From Streptomyces sp. NBC_01669 (GTDB lineage Bacteria; Actinomycetota; Actinomycetes; Streptomycetales; Streptomycetaceae), in contig NZ_JAPEQG010000001.1 in assembly GCF_026339735.1 (NCBI RefSeq), positions 5,766,001-5,830,000 of the forward strand: a stretch of 64,000 nucleotides of DNA, in the 5' to 3' direction. The notes below the pieces were generated by a model that did no database searches, was not told where the DNA came from, and saw only the letters and a program-made list of their open reading frames with translations. Below are positions 33,969 to 41,345 of this stretch, piece by piece; position 1 is the first letter of the stretch; each line of letters starts with the position of its first letter. A program made the translations under genes and the position numbers.

Positions 33969-34712
33969 ATGACGACCGTCGGATTCCTCTACCCGGGCCA
34001 TTTCGCGGACGACGACTTCCCGCGCATGGAGGTCATCCTCGACACCACCATCAGGCTCGTCGTCAACCGCACGGAGCCGGGCGAGGACGACCGCCGCGCC
34101 GAGACCCTGCGGCAGCGGGGCGCATCCGAACGCCTCGCCGCCGGGGTCGAGGAGCTGCGGCGCGCCGGTGCCGAGTCGGTGGTCTGGGCCAGCACCGGCG
34201 CGAGTCTCGTGTACGGGTGGGAGGGCGCCCATCAGCAGAGCACCGCTCTGGCCAGGGCGGCGGGGCTGCCCGCATCGAGTACGTCGCTCGCCTTCGTCCA
34301 CGCGGTACGGGCGCTGGGCGCCGCGCGTGTCGCGGTCGCCGCTCCGTACACCGAGGAGATCGCCGGGCTCTTCGGCGACTTCCTGGCCGCCGCAGGCGTC
34401 GAGGTGGTCGCCGTGCGCGGCGGTGGCGTCACCTCAGCGGCCGCGGCCGCGGAGTGGGGGCTGGACCGGCTGAAGGAGCTCGCGGTTGCCGCGGACCGAC
34501 CGGACGCGGAGGCGGTGCTGCTGCCGGACAACGCCGTACACACCGCCGCGCACGTTCGTGACCTGGAGGAACTCCTCGCCAAACCGGTCCTCACCGCCAA
34601 CCAGGTGGCGGTGTACGAGGCTCTGCGGCTGGCCCGTCGACGCACCTGGGCGCCCCAGCTCGGCACGCTGTTCGCCACCCGGGAGGCGCCGCCTGCGCCG
34701 GTCGGGAAGTGA
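33969..34712 (+). CDS. Maleate isomerase / Asp-Glu racemase family protein (EutA-like)
   Basis: A 247-residue protein. The ATG at 33969 has AGGAGG six bases upstream. It starts TTVGFLYPGHFADDDF and shows the two-domain Asp/Glu racemase fold: VVWASTGASLVYGWEG around the first active-site region and LLPDNAVHTAAHV around the second. In both positions the usual Cys is replaced (Ser-Thr in the first, Asp-Asn in the second). Without the cysteine pair it may be a non-racemase branch. EutA proteins of ectoine-utilisation clusters belong here, which fits the ehu genes next door. The biochemical role of EutA is not well fixed. Confidence 0.7.
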   Translation: MTTVGFLYPGHFADDDFPRMEVILDTTIRLVVNRTEPGEDDRRAETLRQRGASERLAAGVEELRRAGAESVVWASTGASLVYGWEGAHQQSTALARAAGLPASSTSLAFVHAVRALGAARVAVAAPYTEEIAGLFGDFLAAAGVEVVAVRGGGVTSAAAAAEWGLDRLKELAVAADRPDAEAVLLPDNAVHTAAHVRDLEELLAKPVLTANQVAVYEALRLARRRTWAPQLGTLFATREAPPAPVGK

Positions 34713-34787
34713 CCGGCCGGGAATAAACGGAGACAACCTCCTGTTAGGTTTCCCCGGACGTACGAGCATCACCGGAGAGGCCTTCAC

Positions 34788-35891
34788 GTGGACAAGAACC
34801 GAGGCGACGACAACCGAGGCGACGAGAGTCGCGGCGACGGCATTCGGGGCAGGGCCGAGGGAACGGCCTCCGTGCCGCTGTCGGTGCTCGACCTGGTGAC
34901 CGTCGGCCGGGGCCGCACCGCGACCCAGGCGCTGCGCACCAGCGTGGACATCGCCCAGCTCGCCGAGCGCCGCGGCTACCACCGCCTCTGGGTCGCCGAA
35001 CACCACTCCATGCCCGGCGTCGCCTCGTCGTCCCCAGCCGTGATCCTGGCCCACCTCGCCGCCCGCACCGAGCGGATCCGGCTCGGCTCCGGCGGGGTCA
35101 TGCTGCCCAACCACGCCCCGCTGGTCATCGCCGAACAGTTCGGCACCCTGGAGGCCATGGCCCCCGGCCGCATCGACCTCGGCCTCGGGCGCGCCCCCGG
35201 CACGGACGGTGCGACCGCCGCCGCGCTGCGCCGCACGGACCGGCTGGGCGAGGGTGCCGACGACTTCCCGCAGCAGCTCGCCGAACTGACCCGGTTCCTG
35301 GACGACGACTTCCCGGACGGCCACCCGTACGCCCGGATCCATGCGGTCCCGGGCCCGGTGCAGGGTCCCGCGGGCCGCCCGCCGATCTGGCTGCTCGGCT
35401 CCTCCGGCTTCAGCGCCCGGCTGGCCGGGGTCCTGGGTCTGCCGTTCGCCTTCGCCCACCACTTCTCGTCGCAGAACACGATTCCGGCGCTCGACCTGTA
35501 CCGGGACTCGTTCAAGCCGTCCGCGGTGCTGGACGCCCCGTACGCCCTGATCGGCGTCTCGGCGCTGGCAGCCGACGAGGAGCGCGAGGCCCGCCGCCAG
35601 GTCCTGTCCGGTGCCCTGTCGATGGTCCGCCTGCGGACCGGCCGCCCCGGTCTGATCCCGACGCCGGAGGAGGCGGAGGCCTATGCCTTCAGTCCGATGG
35701 AGCGGGAGTTCGTCGACAGCTGGCTCGGCAATGTCATCCACGGGACGGCGGACGAGGTGCGCAGCGGTCTGGACGACCTGGCCAAGCGGACCGGGGCGGA
35801 CGAGCTGATGATCACGGCGAATGCGCATGGCGGGGAGGCGCGGCTGCGCAGCTACGACCTGATCGCGGATGCGTACGGGCTGCGTGGCTGA
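34788..35891 (+). CDS. LLM-class flavin-dependent oxidoreductase
   Basis: A 367-residue luciferase-like protein (GTG at 34788, GGAGAGG upstream). The first 25 residues are a charged repeat (NRGDDNRGDESRGDG). The TIM-barrel domain starts PLSVLDLVTVGRG and contains YHRLWVAEHHSMPGVASSSP, GSGGVMLPNHAPL, GRIDLGLGRAPGTD and WLLGSSGFSA. These place it in the MsnO8/YhbW-type group of FMN-binding luciferase-like enzymes. The substrate is unknown. It is a single gene, with the MITE-like element about 120 bp downstream. Confidence 0.9.
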   Translation: MDKNRGDDNRGDESRGDGIRGRAEGTASVPLSVLDLVTVGRGRTATQALRTSVDIAQLAERRGYHRLWVAEHHSMPGVASSSPAVILAHLAARTERIRLGSGGVMLPNHAPLVIAEQFGTLEAMAPGRIDLGLGRAPGTDGATAAALRRTDRLGEGADDFPQQLAELTRFLDDDFPDGHPYARIHAVPGPVQGPAGRPPIWLLGSSGFSARLAGVLGLPFAFAHHFSSQNTIPALDLYRDSFKPSAVLDAPYALIGVSALAADEEREARRQVLSGALSMVRLRTGRPGLIPTPEEAEAYAFSPMEREFVDSWLGNVIHGTADEVRSGLDDLAKRTGADELMITANAHGGEARLRSYDLIADAYGLRG

Positions 35892-36010
35892 GGTCTGCGC
35901 GGGCCGACCGGGCTGACCGTTCTGCCCTCGAGCGCCGGTTGGGCCTGAGCCCCGGCCTTCCCCGCGCTCGGGGTACAGCCGGCTCCGTGTTCCGGGGCGT
36001 GGCTCTCTCA

Positions 36011-36212
36011 GAGCCTGTCGGGTGACCTCTGATCGGGCGGCCACGCCCTGGCACGCACGCTTCCCGCGTTGCCGAAATATCCTAGTAGCTCCTTCCCCGA
36101 GCTCTCAGCTTCGTTCGAGCAGGGGAGACCCCATCCGAGGACATCCCGCCGCCTTGGAATCGCACGCACCAGACCGCGTCCGCTATCCGATCGAAGGTCA
36201 CCCGACAGGCTC
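36011..36212. mobile_element. 202-bp MITE-like element with TCA target duplication
   Basis: The ends are inverted repeats of 26 bp with two mismatches. Both start GAGCCTGTCGGGTGACCT, reading inward from 36011 on the plus strand and from 36212 on the minus strand. A 3-bp direct repeat, TCA, flanks the element (36008-36010 and 36213-36215), consistent with the TNA duplications of IS5/IS1031-type transposases. No transposase is encoded. The interior carries short AT-rich and palindromic parts. The right-hand TCA is the reverse complement of the TGA stop codon of cdgA, so the element sits exactly at that gene's end. Confidence 0.75.
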
Positions 36213-38159
36213 TCAGAGCGCCAGGGGGCTCGTCCCGATGAGTTCCGCGATGCGCTCCGGGGCCACCGCCCGGGAGTAGAGCCAGCCCTGCCCCGTGTCG
36301 CAGCCGATCCGCCGCAGCCGTTCCGCCTGGCTCACGGTCTCCACGCACTCCGCGGTGACGGTCAGCCCCAGCCGGTGCGCCAGCTGCACCATCGCCTCGA
36401 CGATCGTCTCGTCGGCCGGGCTGGGGTGCGCCCCGTCCTCGTACCGGAAGCCGCGTACGAACGAGCCGTCCAGCTTCAGTACGGAGACCGGCAGCCGGCT
36501 CAGATAGGCGAGGTTCGAGTAGCCGGTCCCGAAGTCGTCGATGGCGATCCGGACGCCCATGTCGCTGAGCGTCTGGAGCGCCTCCAGCGGGCGGCCCGCC
36601 GAGCCCATCACCGCGGACTCGGTCAGTTCCAGCTGCAGCAGTCCCGGGGCCAGACCGGTCTCGGCGAGGATCTCGGCGACATCGGCGACCAGGTCGGAGT
36701 CCCAGACCTGCCGCACGGCGACATTGACGCTGATGAAGAGCGGCGGCTCGGCCGGATGGTCCAGCTGCCAGCGCCGGGCCTGACGGCAGGCCGACCGGAG
36801 CACCCAGCGGCCGAGCTGGACGATCGAGCCGTCCTCCTCGGCGATCGCGACGAACCGATTCGGTGAGAGCATGCCGAATTGCGGGTGGTTCCAGCGGACC
36901 AGAGCCTCCACCCCTCGCACGACTCCGTCGGCCATCCCGACAAGCGGCTGGTACTCGATGGTGAACTCGCCGCGCTCGACGGCGGGCCGGAGCGTGGAGG
37001 AGAGCGCCTGCCGTGTCATCCGGTGCGCGTTGCGCTCGGGGTCGAAGAGCGTCCAGCGTGCCTTGCCGTCCGCCTTCGCCCAGTACAGCGTGGTGTCTGC
37101 GGCCTGCATCAGACCGGTGGCCGAGGTCCCGGCGACGCCCCGCTCCACCACCCCGATCGACGCCGACACGGCCAGCCGTGTGCCGGCCAGGTCGAACGGC
37201 TTCTGGAGGACGGCGAGCACCGCGCGGGCGAGATCGGTGAGTTGCTGCGTCCCGGCGGATTCCTCGACCAGGATCGCGAACTCGTCGCCGCCGAGGCGCG
37301 CCACGAGTGTGCCGCCGGTGCGGTGCAGGCTCTCCTGCTCGGCGCAGTCGGTGAGCCGGGCGGCGACGGCGGCGAGCAGCCGGTCGCCGATCCGGTGCCC
37401 CAGCGTGTCGTTGACGGCCTTGAAGCCGTCCAGGTCGAGGTAGCAGAGCCCGATCCGGCCGTGCCGCGGCCGGCTGTCGTCCTGGTACGGCGGGGTCTCC
37501 AGAGCGGAGGAGAGCCGCTCGAAGAACAGCGTCCGGTTGGGCAGCCGGGTCACCGGGTCGTGCGTCTGGAGGTGGCGCAGTCGCTTCTGCAGCTCGTGCC
37601 GGTCGCTGATGTCGGCGACGGAGAGCAGCACGGGGGAGGCGCCCGGGGTGACCCCGGTTCCGGTCTCCGCGCCCGTCCCGGTTCTTGCGCCCGTCCCGGT
37701 CTCCGGATCTGTCCCCGCGCTTGTCTCCGGGTCTGTTGTCCCGGTCTCCGGCATCGGCACGACGGTGATCTCGGCCCACATCGAACGCCCGTCGGGGTGC
37801 TTGAGTCTGCGGGTGCAGCGGAACCGGGATCGCCGGCCGCGCAGCACCTCGCGGTACGCATGCCAGGTCCGGACGTCGGCGGAGAGGTCGAGCAGATCGG
37901 ACGCGGACTGAGCGGTCAGCGCCGCGGGATCGGCGCCGAGCAGCCCGCCGAGCGCGTCGTTGGCGCACAGGACCAGGCCCTCGTGGTCGACGACGGCCAT
38001 CGGCAGCACGGCACCTTGGAAGGCGGCCCGGTAATCGGCTGGGCGTGAGTCGACGGCTCCCGGGCCGACCGGTTCCGTGTGACGCTCCGTGACGGATGGT
38101 CGCACGGTAGGGGGCGCTGTGCCTGCCGCGGGCCTCGGCCCTTCGGAGGTTCCGCTCAC
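36213..38159 (-). CDS. cdgA: CdgA: PAS-GGDEF-EAL c-di-GMP enzyme
   Basis: A 648-residue protein from the GTG at 38157-38159, preceded by GGGAG; the frame stays open further upstream without good sites. A PAS domain is at about residues 44-190, split by a Thr/Gly/Glu-rich insert at 139-172. The GGDEF domain (about 195-375) has an intact GGDEF at 290-294. No RxxD inhibitory site precedes it. The EAL domain (about 385-640) has EAL at 418-420, IDDFGTGYSN, AECVE and QGWLYS, so both activities look possible. In S. coelicolor the matching gene cdgA is a BldD target affecting development and antibiotics. Orthology is inferred from architecture and gene order. Confidence 0.85.
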   Translation of the reverse strand: MSGTSEGPRPAAGTAPPTVRPSVTERHTEPVGPGAVDSRPADYRAAFQGAVLPMAVVDHEGLVLCANDALGGLLGADPAALTAQSASDLLDLSADVRTWHAYREVLRGRRSRFRCTRRLKHPDGRSMWAEITVVPMPETGTTDPETSAGTDPETGTGARTGTGAETGTGVTPGASPVLLSVADISDRHELQKRLRHLQTHDPVTRLPNRTLFFERLSSALETPPYQDDSRPRHGRIGLCYLDLDGFKAVNDTLGHRIGDRLLAAVAARLTDCAEQESLHRTGGTLVARLGGDEFAILVEESAGTQQLTDLARAVLAVLQKPFDLAGTRLAVSASIGVVERGVAGTSATGLMQAADTTLYWAKADGKARWTLFDPERNAHRMTRQALSSTLRPAVERGEFTIEYQPLVGMADGVVRGVEALVRWNHPQFGMLSPNRFVAIAEEDGSIVQLGRWVLRSACRQARRWQLDHPAEPPLFISVNVAVRQVWDSDLVADVAEILAETGLAPGLLQLELTESAVMGSAGRPLEALQTLSDMGVRIAIDDFGTGYSNLAYLSRLPVSVLKLDGSFVRGFRYEDGAHPSPADETIVEAMVQLAHRLGLTVTAECVETVSQAERLRRIGCDTGQGWLYSRAVAPERIAELIGTSPLAL

Positions 38160-38568
38160 CGCTCGCTCCCGCCGTGCAGTTCTGTCCTGAACAGTTGTGG
38201 TCGGACTGGCCCGCCGCGCGGAGTGCCGTTGTCCGAGGCGGAAACCACGCAGGAAAGCGTGGTGAAGCATAGATGCTGTTGTCTCGCCGGTTCCAGCTCC
38301 CGGCCCGTTGCGGCCCCGGGGAGCACCCCGCATGGGCCATTCGCGCGTCGTTCCGGTTTGCCCGTGACTGATTATTTCTGGGTGGCTCTGTTCCTTCATG
38401 TCGATCTTGAATCTCTTTCGCGTTGCCGCAGTGATCGATTGTGACTGTCCGTGAAAGAGCTCCGAGAGGCTGACTGCTGACACGGGTGGGGCAGCACAAC
38501 AGGGCGAACACTCCCGAACCGGCACAGGGTGGATTGCGTGTATCCGCATCCCGCACCCGGAGGTCGAT
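38160..38568. other. Divergent promoter region cdgA / M6 protease
   Basis: About 410 bp with no convincing gene. It must hold both promoters. At 38441-38455 the sequence GTGACTGTCCGTGAA matches the outer parts of the BldD consensus (TnAC...GTnA) but not its centre. The region around 38360-38470 is clearly AT-richer than the surroundings. The M6 protease ribosome site CGGAGG is at 38559-38564. Confidence 0.5.
38441..38455. promoter_or_regulatory. Possible BldD-binding site
   Basis: The element has TGAC and GTGA half-sites with the spacing of the published BldD palindrome. Seven of nine specified positions match; both mismatches are in the centre. It lies about 280 bp upstream of the proposed cdgA start. 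BldD is known to bind the cdgA promoter in S. coelicolor; this particular site is a candidate only. Confidence 0.35.
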
Positions 38569-39810
38569 GTGCCGCCTCAGCGCAGGCTCGGGGGACTGGA
38601 GAGACCGAGTCCGCGTGGTGTGGTGGCCGGTCTGGTCTCTCTCCTGGCGCTCGCCTCCACCTCCCTCGTTGCGGGTCCGGCCGTGGCGGCCACGGGTGAA
38701 GCCGGCCCCTGCGCCCTGCCCAGGACGGGGGCACACCACTCGCTGGGCCTGGACGAGTGGAACGGCGCCTACCCGCGCCCGGACCACGCCCTCGATGCGG
38801 TCATGATCTTTCTCTCGTTCCCCGACGCCCGCCCCGTCACTACCCCCGCCGAGCTCGCCGCCGACTACTTCCCCGCCACCACGCAGTTCTTCCGGCGCGC
38901 CTCGTACGGGAAGTTCACCCTGCGCCCGCACCCGCAGCGGCAGTGGGTCCGGATGCCCCACGCATCCACGTCGTACGGCATAAAACGCGACTGGGACGAC
39001 AAGCGGCGCAGCTCCTATCTGCGCGACGCGATCGCCGCGGCCGACGACCAGGTCGACTTCTCGAAGTACGACATCGTCTACCTGGTCGCCGACCCGGACG
39101 CGCCCGGCGTCGACTCCGACGCCACCAAGGTCGTCAACTTCGACCAGCCGCTGCACGCCGACGGCACGGACATCAGGCGCGTCGTCACCGTCTTCGAGCA
39201 GCATCCGCCGGACCGGAACGTGCTGGCCCACGAGACCGGGCACGTCTTCGACCTGCCGGATCTCTACCACCGGCCGTCGGACGGCAAGGGCGACTGGGAC
39301 ACGTACGTCGGCGACTGGGACGTGATGGGCAGCCAGTTCGGTCTCGCGCCGGATCTGTTCGGCTGGCACAAGTGGAAGCTGGGCTGGCTGGACCGCAGGC
39401 AAGTGGCGTGCATCCAGCACAACCAGGACATCACCCTGGAGTCGATGGCGGCCGTGCCGGTGCCCGGCGCGTCCATCGGTACGCGGCTCGCGGTGATCAG
39501 GACCGGTGAGGGCAGTGCCGTGGCGCTGGAGGCCCGCAGTGCCACCGGCAACGACCGGGCGACGTGCAGCGAGGGGGTGCTGATCTACCGGGTCCGCAAC
39601 GAGACGCCGTCCGGCGGCGGGCCGATCCAGGTCATCGACACCCACCCCCACACCGACGCCTGCTGGGACCAGTCGGTCTACCCGCCGCTCGCGGACGCCC
39701 CGCTGCGGGTCGGCGAGACGTACTCCGTCCCCGGCGAGCACACCCGGATCGAGGTCGCGGACCGGACGCCGTCGGGTGCGTGGACCGTCCGTATCGCCAC
39801 GGGCACGTAA
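38569..39810 (+). CDS. Secreted M6-family metalloprotease
   Basis: A 413-residue protein from the GTG at 38569, with CGGAGG five bases upstream. The signal peptide spans about residues 1-41, ending AVAA. The M6 (immune-inhibitor-A-like) domain has the zinc motif HETGH at residues 221-225 and continues VFDLPDLYH. Then comes the met-turn-like region WDVMGSQFG, and a further conserved WHKWKLGWL. It lacks the long C-terminal domains of larger M6 proteases. It probably degrades extracellular proteins, perhaps during hyphal lysis. It is monocistronic and ends at a strong terminator. Confidence 0.88.
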   Translation: MPPQRRLGGLERPSPRGVVAGLVSLLALASTSLVAGPAVAATGEAGPCALPRTGAHHSLGLDEWNGAYPRPDHALDAVMIFLSFPDARPVTTPAELAADYFPATTQFFRRASYGKFTLRPHPQRQWVRMPHASTSYGIKRDWDDKRRSSYLRDAIAAADDQVDFSKYDIVYLVADPDAPGVDSDATKVVNFDQPLHADGTDIRRVVTVFEQHPPDRNVLAHETGHVFDLPDLYHRPSDGKGDWDTYVGDWDVMGSQFGLAPDLFGWHKWKLGWLDRRQVACIQHNQDITLESMAAVPVPGASIGTRLAVIRTGEGSAVALEARSATGNDRATCSEGVLIYRVRNETPSGGGPIQVIDTHPHTDACWDQSVYPPLADAPLRVGETYSVPGEHTRIEVADRTPSGAWTVRIATGT

Positions 39811-39829
39811 CGCTGCCGTGACGGTGAAC

Positions 39830-39863
39830 GAAGAAGCCCCTCGCTTCCGCGAGGGGCTTCTTC
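39830..39863. terminator. Bidirectional terminator between M6 protease and tRNA-Lys copy 3
   Basis: GAAGAAGCCCCTCGC (39830-39844) pairs perfectly over 15 bp with GCGAGGGGCTTCTTC (39849-39863) around a TTCC loop. The GAAGAA/TTCTTC ends give an A/U-rich base on both strands. Confidence 0.88.
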
Positions 39864-39869
39864 CGTCTG

Positions 39870-39943
39870 TGCGCCGCCAGGGACTCGAACCCCGGACCCG
39901 CTGATTAAGAGTCAGCTGCTCTAACCAACTGAGCTAGCGGCGC
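39870..39943 (-). tRNA. tRNA-Lys (anticodon CTT), copy 3
   Basis: Identical to the other two tRNA-Lys genes. Its first ten bases also encode the last codons and TAG stop of the protein gene that ends at 39934, so the two overlap on the same strand. Confidence 0.97.
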
Positions 39944-40674
39944 CTGCTGACGTCGTAGACCTTAGCACCCTGATCGGCGGGAGGAAAAATCGAAATCCGA
40001 GCCGATCCGGTGGGCGCGGAGCGCGTCACGCGCACACAGGCCCAGAGCAGTACGTCGGGGCCCGGCAGCCAAGGGTTACGGGTGTCGGGGGCGACCACCC
40101 AGCGGGGCCCCGGCGAGGAGGAGTCGCAGGCCAGGGGCGGAACGGTCACCGCGTCACCGGTGCCGTGGCAGAGCAGCGGCGGGACCCGGCCCTCGCGGTC
40201 CTCGCTCTCCCGGGGCGCCTCGGGGCGGTGCTCCGCCGCCTGGTCATGGCTGGTGCCCCATTCCTCCCAGTCGAGCAGCGACGGCAGCCGCTGGGCGGTG
40301 CCGGGGGCGGCGAACAGCAGCATCCGCCCGCGGTGCGTGGCGACCGGACCGGAACCCGGGCCGTCGGCCCACAGGTGCTCCAGCATCCGCCGCCCGAAGA
40401 GCGCGGGCACATTGACCACGTCGAACGCCGATCCGCACGGCAGCACGCCGGGGGAGTCGGGGTGGGCCTCCCACTGGGCGAGCGTGGAGCGCGGATACGC
40501 GGCGGCGCCGGCCAGCCAGGCCGCTCCGGCCGCGGTGACCTGAGCGGTCTGGTCACCGGCTCGGTCCCGCAGGACCGTGAAGACATCGGCACCGTGGCGG
40601 GTGCCGGTGCGGGGTCCGGCGCAGGTTCCGGTGCCGGGATGCAGGGTGGTCTCGTCTGGCAGCCATGCGCTCAT
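39934..40674 (-). CDS. Prim-Pol-like (bifunctional DNA primase/polymerase N-terminal-like) protein
   Basis: A 246-residue protein from the ATG at 40672-40674. It resembles the short Streptomyces proteins annotated as bifunctional DNA primase/polymerase domain. The shared pattern is an Ala-rich start (AAGAAWLAGAAAYP), CGSAFDVVNVPALFG, GRMLLFAAPG and the late PRWVVAPDT. I do not see the DhD catalytic pair clearly, so activity is doubtful. The last three codons and the stop lie inside the tRNA-Lys gene. It may belong with the nuclease/helicase operon upstream but is separated by a small gene and two gaps of about 150-180 bp. Confidence 0.55.
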   Translation of the reverse strand: MSAWLPDETTLHPGTGTCAGPRTGTRHGADVFTVLRDRAGDQTAQVTAAGAAWLAGAAAYPRSTLAQWEAHPDSPGVLPCGSAFDVVNVPALFGRRMLEHLWADGPGSGPVATHRGRMLLFAAPGTAQRLPSLLDWEEWGTSHDQAAEHRPEAPRESEDREGRVPPLLCHGTGDAVTVPPLACDSSSPGPRWVVAPDTRNPWLPGPDVLLWACVRVTRSAPTGSARISIFPPADQGAKVYDVSRRR

Positions 40675-40675
40675 G

Positions 40676-40695
40676 ACTACCTGTTTACCGGTAGT
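40676..40695. promoter_or_regulatory. Inverted repeat at the start of the Prim-Pol-like gene
   Basis: ACTACC and GGTAGT arms are separated by 8 bp, immediately upstream of the ATG. The site would overlap the ribosome-binding region. It could be an operator or a small hairpin. No regulator is obvious nearby. Confidence 0.3.
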
Positions 40696-40853
40696 GACAC
40701 TGCGGATTGCAAGAGTTGTCGGAAATCCGGACAGGGTGGGGTGGGTAGGAGTATCTTGCGCGCGGGCATATGCCAACGGCTGTGCCCGGAGTCAGATCCG
40801 GAGCGAGAGCCGGGGCCGGGCCCGGAAGGGGCCGAGGGCCGGACGCTCCGGCG

Positions 40854-41195
40854 TCACGGCCGCGCGCCGCCCAGCAGACCCCGGCCGAACTCGACCATCA
40901 GCTTCGCGTAGTCCTCGGTCCACTCCGCGCGCTCCGCGATGTCCGCCATGGTGAGCCGGTCGAACCGGCCCGGATCGGCCAGCTGGGCGGCGGCGATGGC
41001 CTGGTACTCGACCGCCCGGTCGGTCGCGGCGCGGAAGGCCAGCGTCAGCTCGGTGGCGCGGGCCAGCAGCTCCTTCGGGTCGTCCATCGACTCCAGGTCG
41101 AAAAAGTGCTCGGGGTCGGCGACCGCAGCCGACGGCTCGAAGAGCAGGGGCGCGGGGCGCAGCCGCTGCCGCTCGTTCCGCTCGGGTTGTGCCAT
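40854..41195 (-). CDS. Small conserved protein with helix-turn-helix-like segment
   Basis: A 113-residue cytosolic protein. The ATG at 41193-41195 has a strong AAGGAGG site, so it is surely translated. It is mostly helical and acidic. The C-terminal half, MADIAERAEWTEDYAKLMVEFG, is shaped like a helix-turn-helix, but I recognise no family. It lies 150 bp downstream of the SF1 helicase gene on the same strand and may be the last gene of that operon. Confidence 0.7.
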   Translation of the reverse strand: MAQPERNERQRLRPAPLLFEPSAAVADPEHFFDLESMDDPKELLARATELTLAFRAATDRAVEYQAIAAAQLADPGRFDRLTMADIAERAEWTEDYAKLMVEFGRGLLGGARP

Positions 41196-41345
41196 GTGAG
41201 GTTCCTCCTTCGGTGGGCCCGACGGCCACCCTCCATTGTCCAACCGCCCGCAAGTGCGCTTCGGGGACGGTGCGCGGGGGCGCACCGGGTCGCCACCCGG
41301 CACGACGCACGCCCCCGACGGCCCATCGCCTGTGATCCGGCAGCG

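Noticed and set aside
36082..39741. 1219-codon open frame on the minus strand
   Set aside because: It runs antisense through the M6 protease and out of frame through cdgA; composition is Arg/Gly/Pro-rich and it shows no domain. It is a shadow of high-GC coding DNA.
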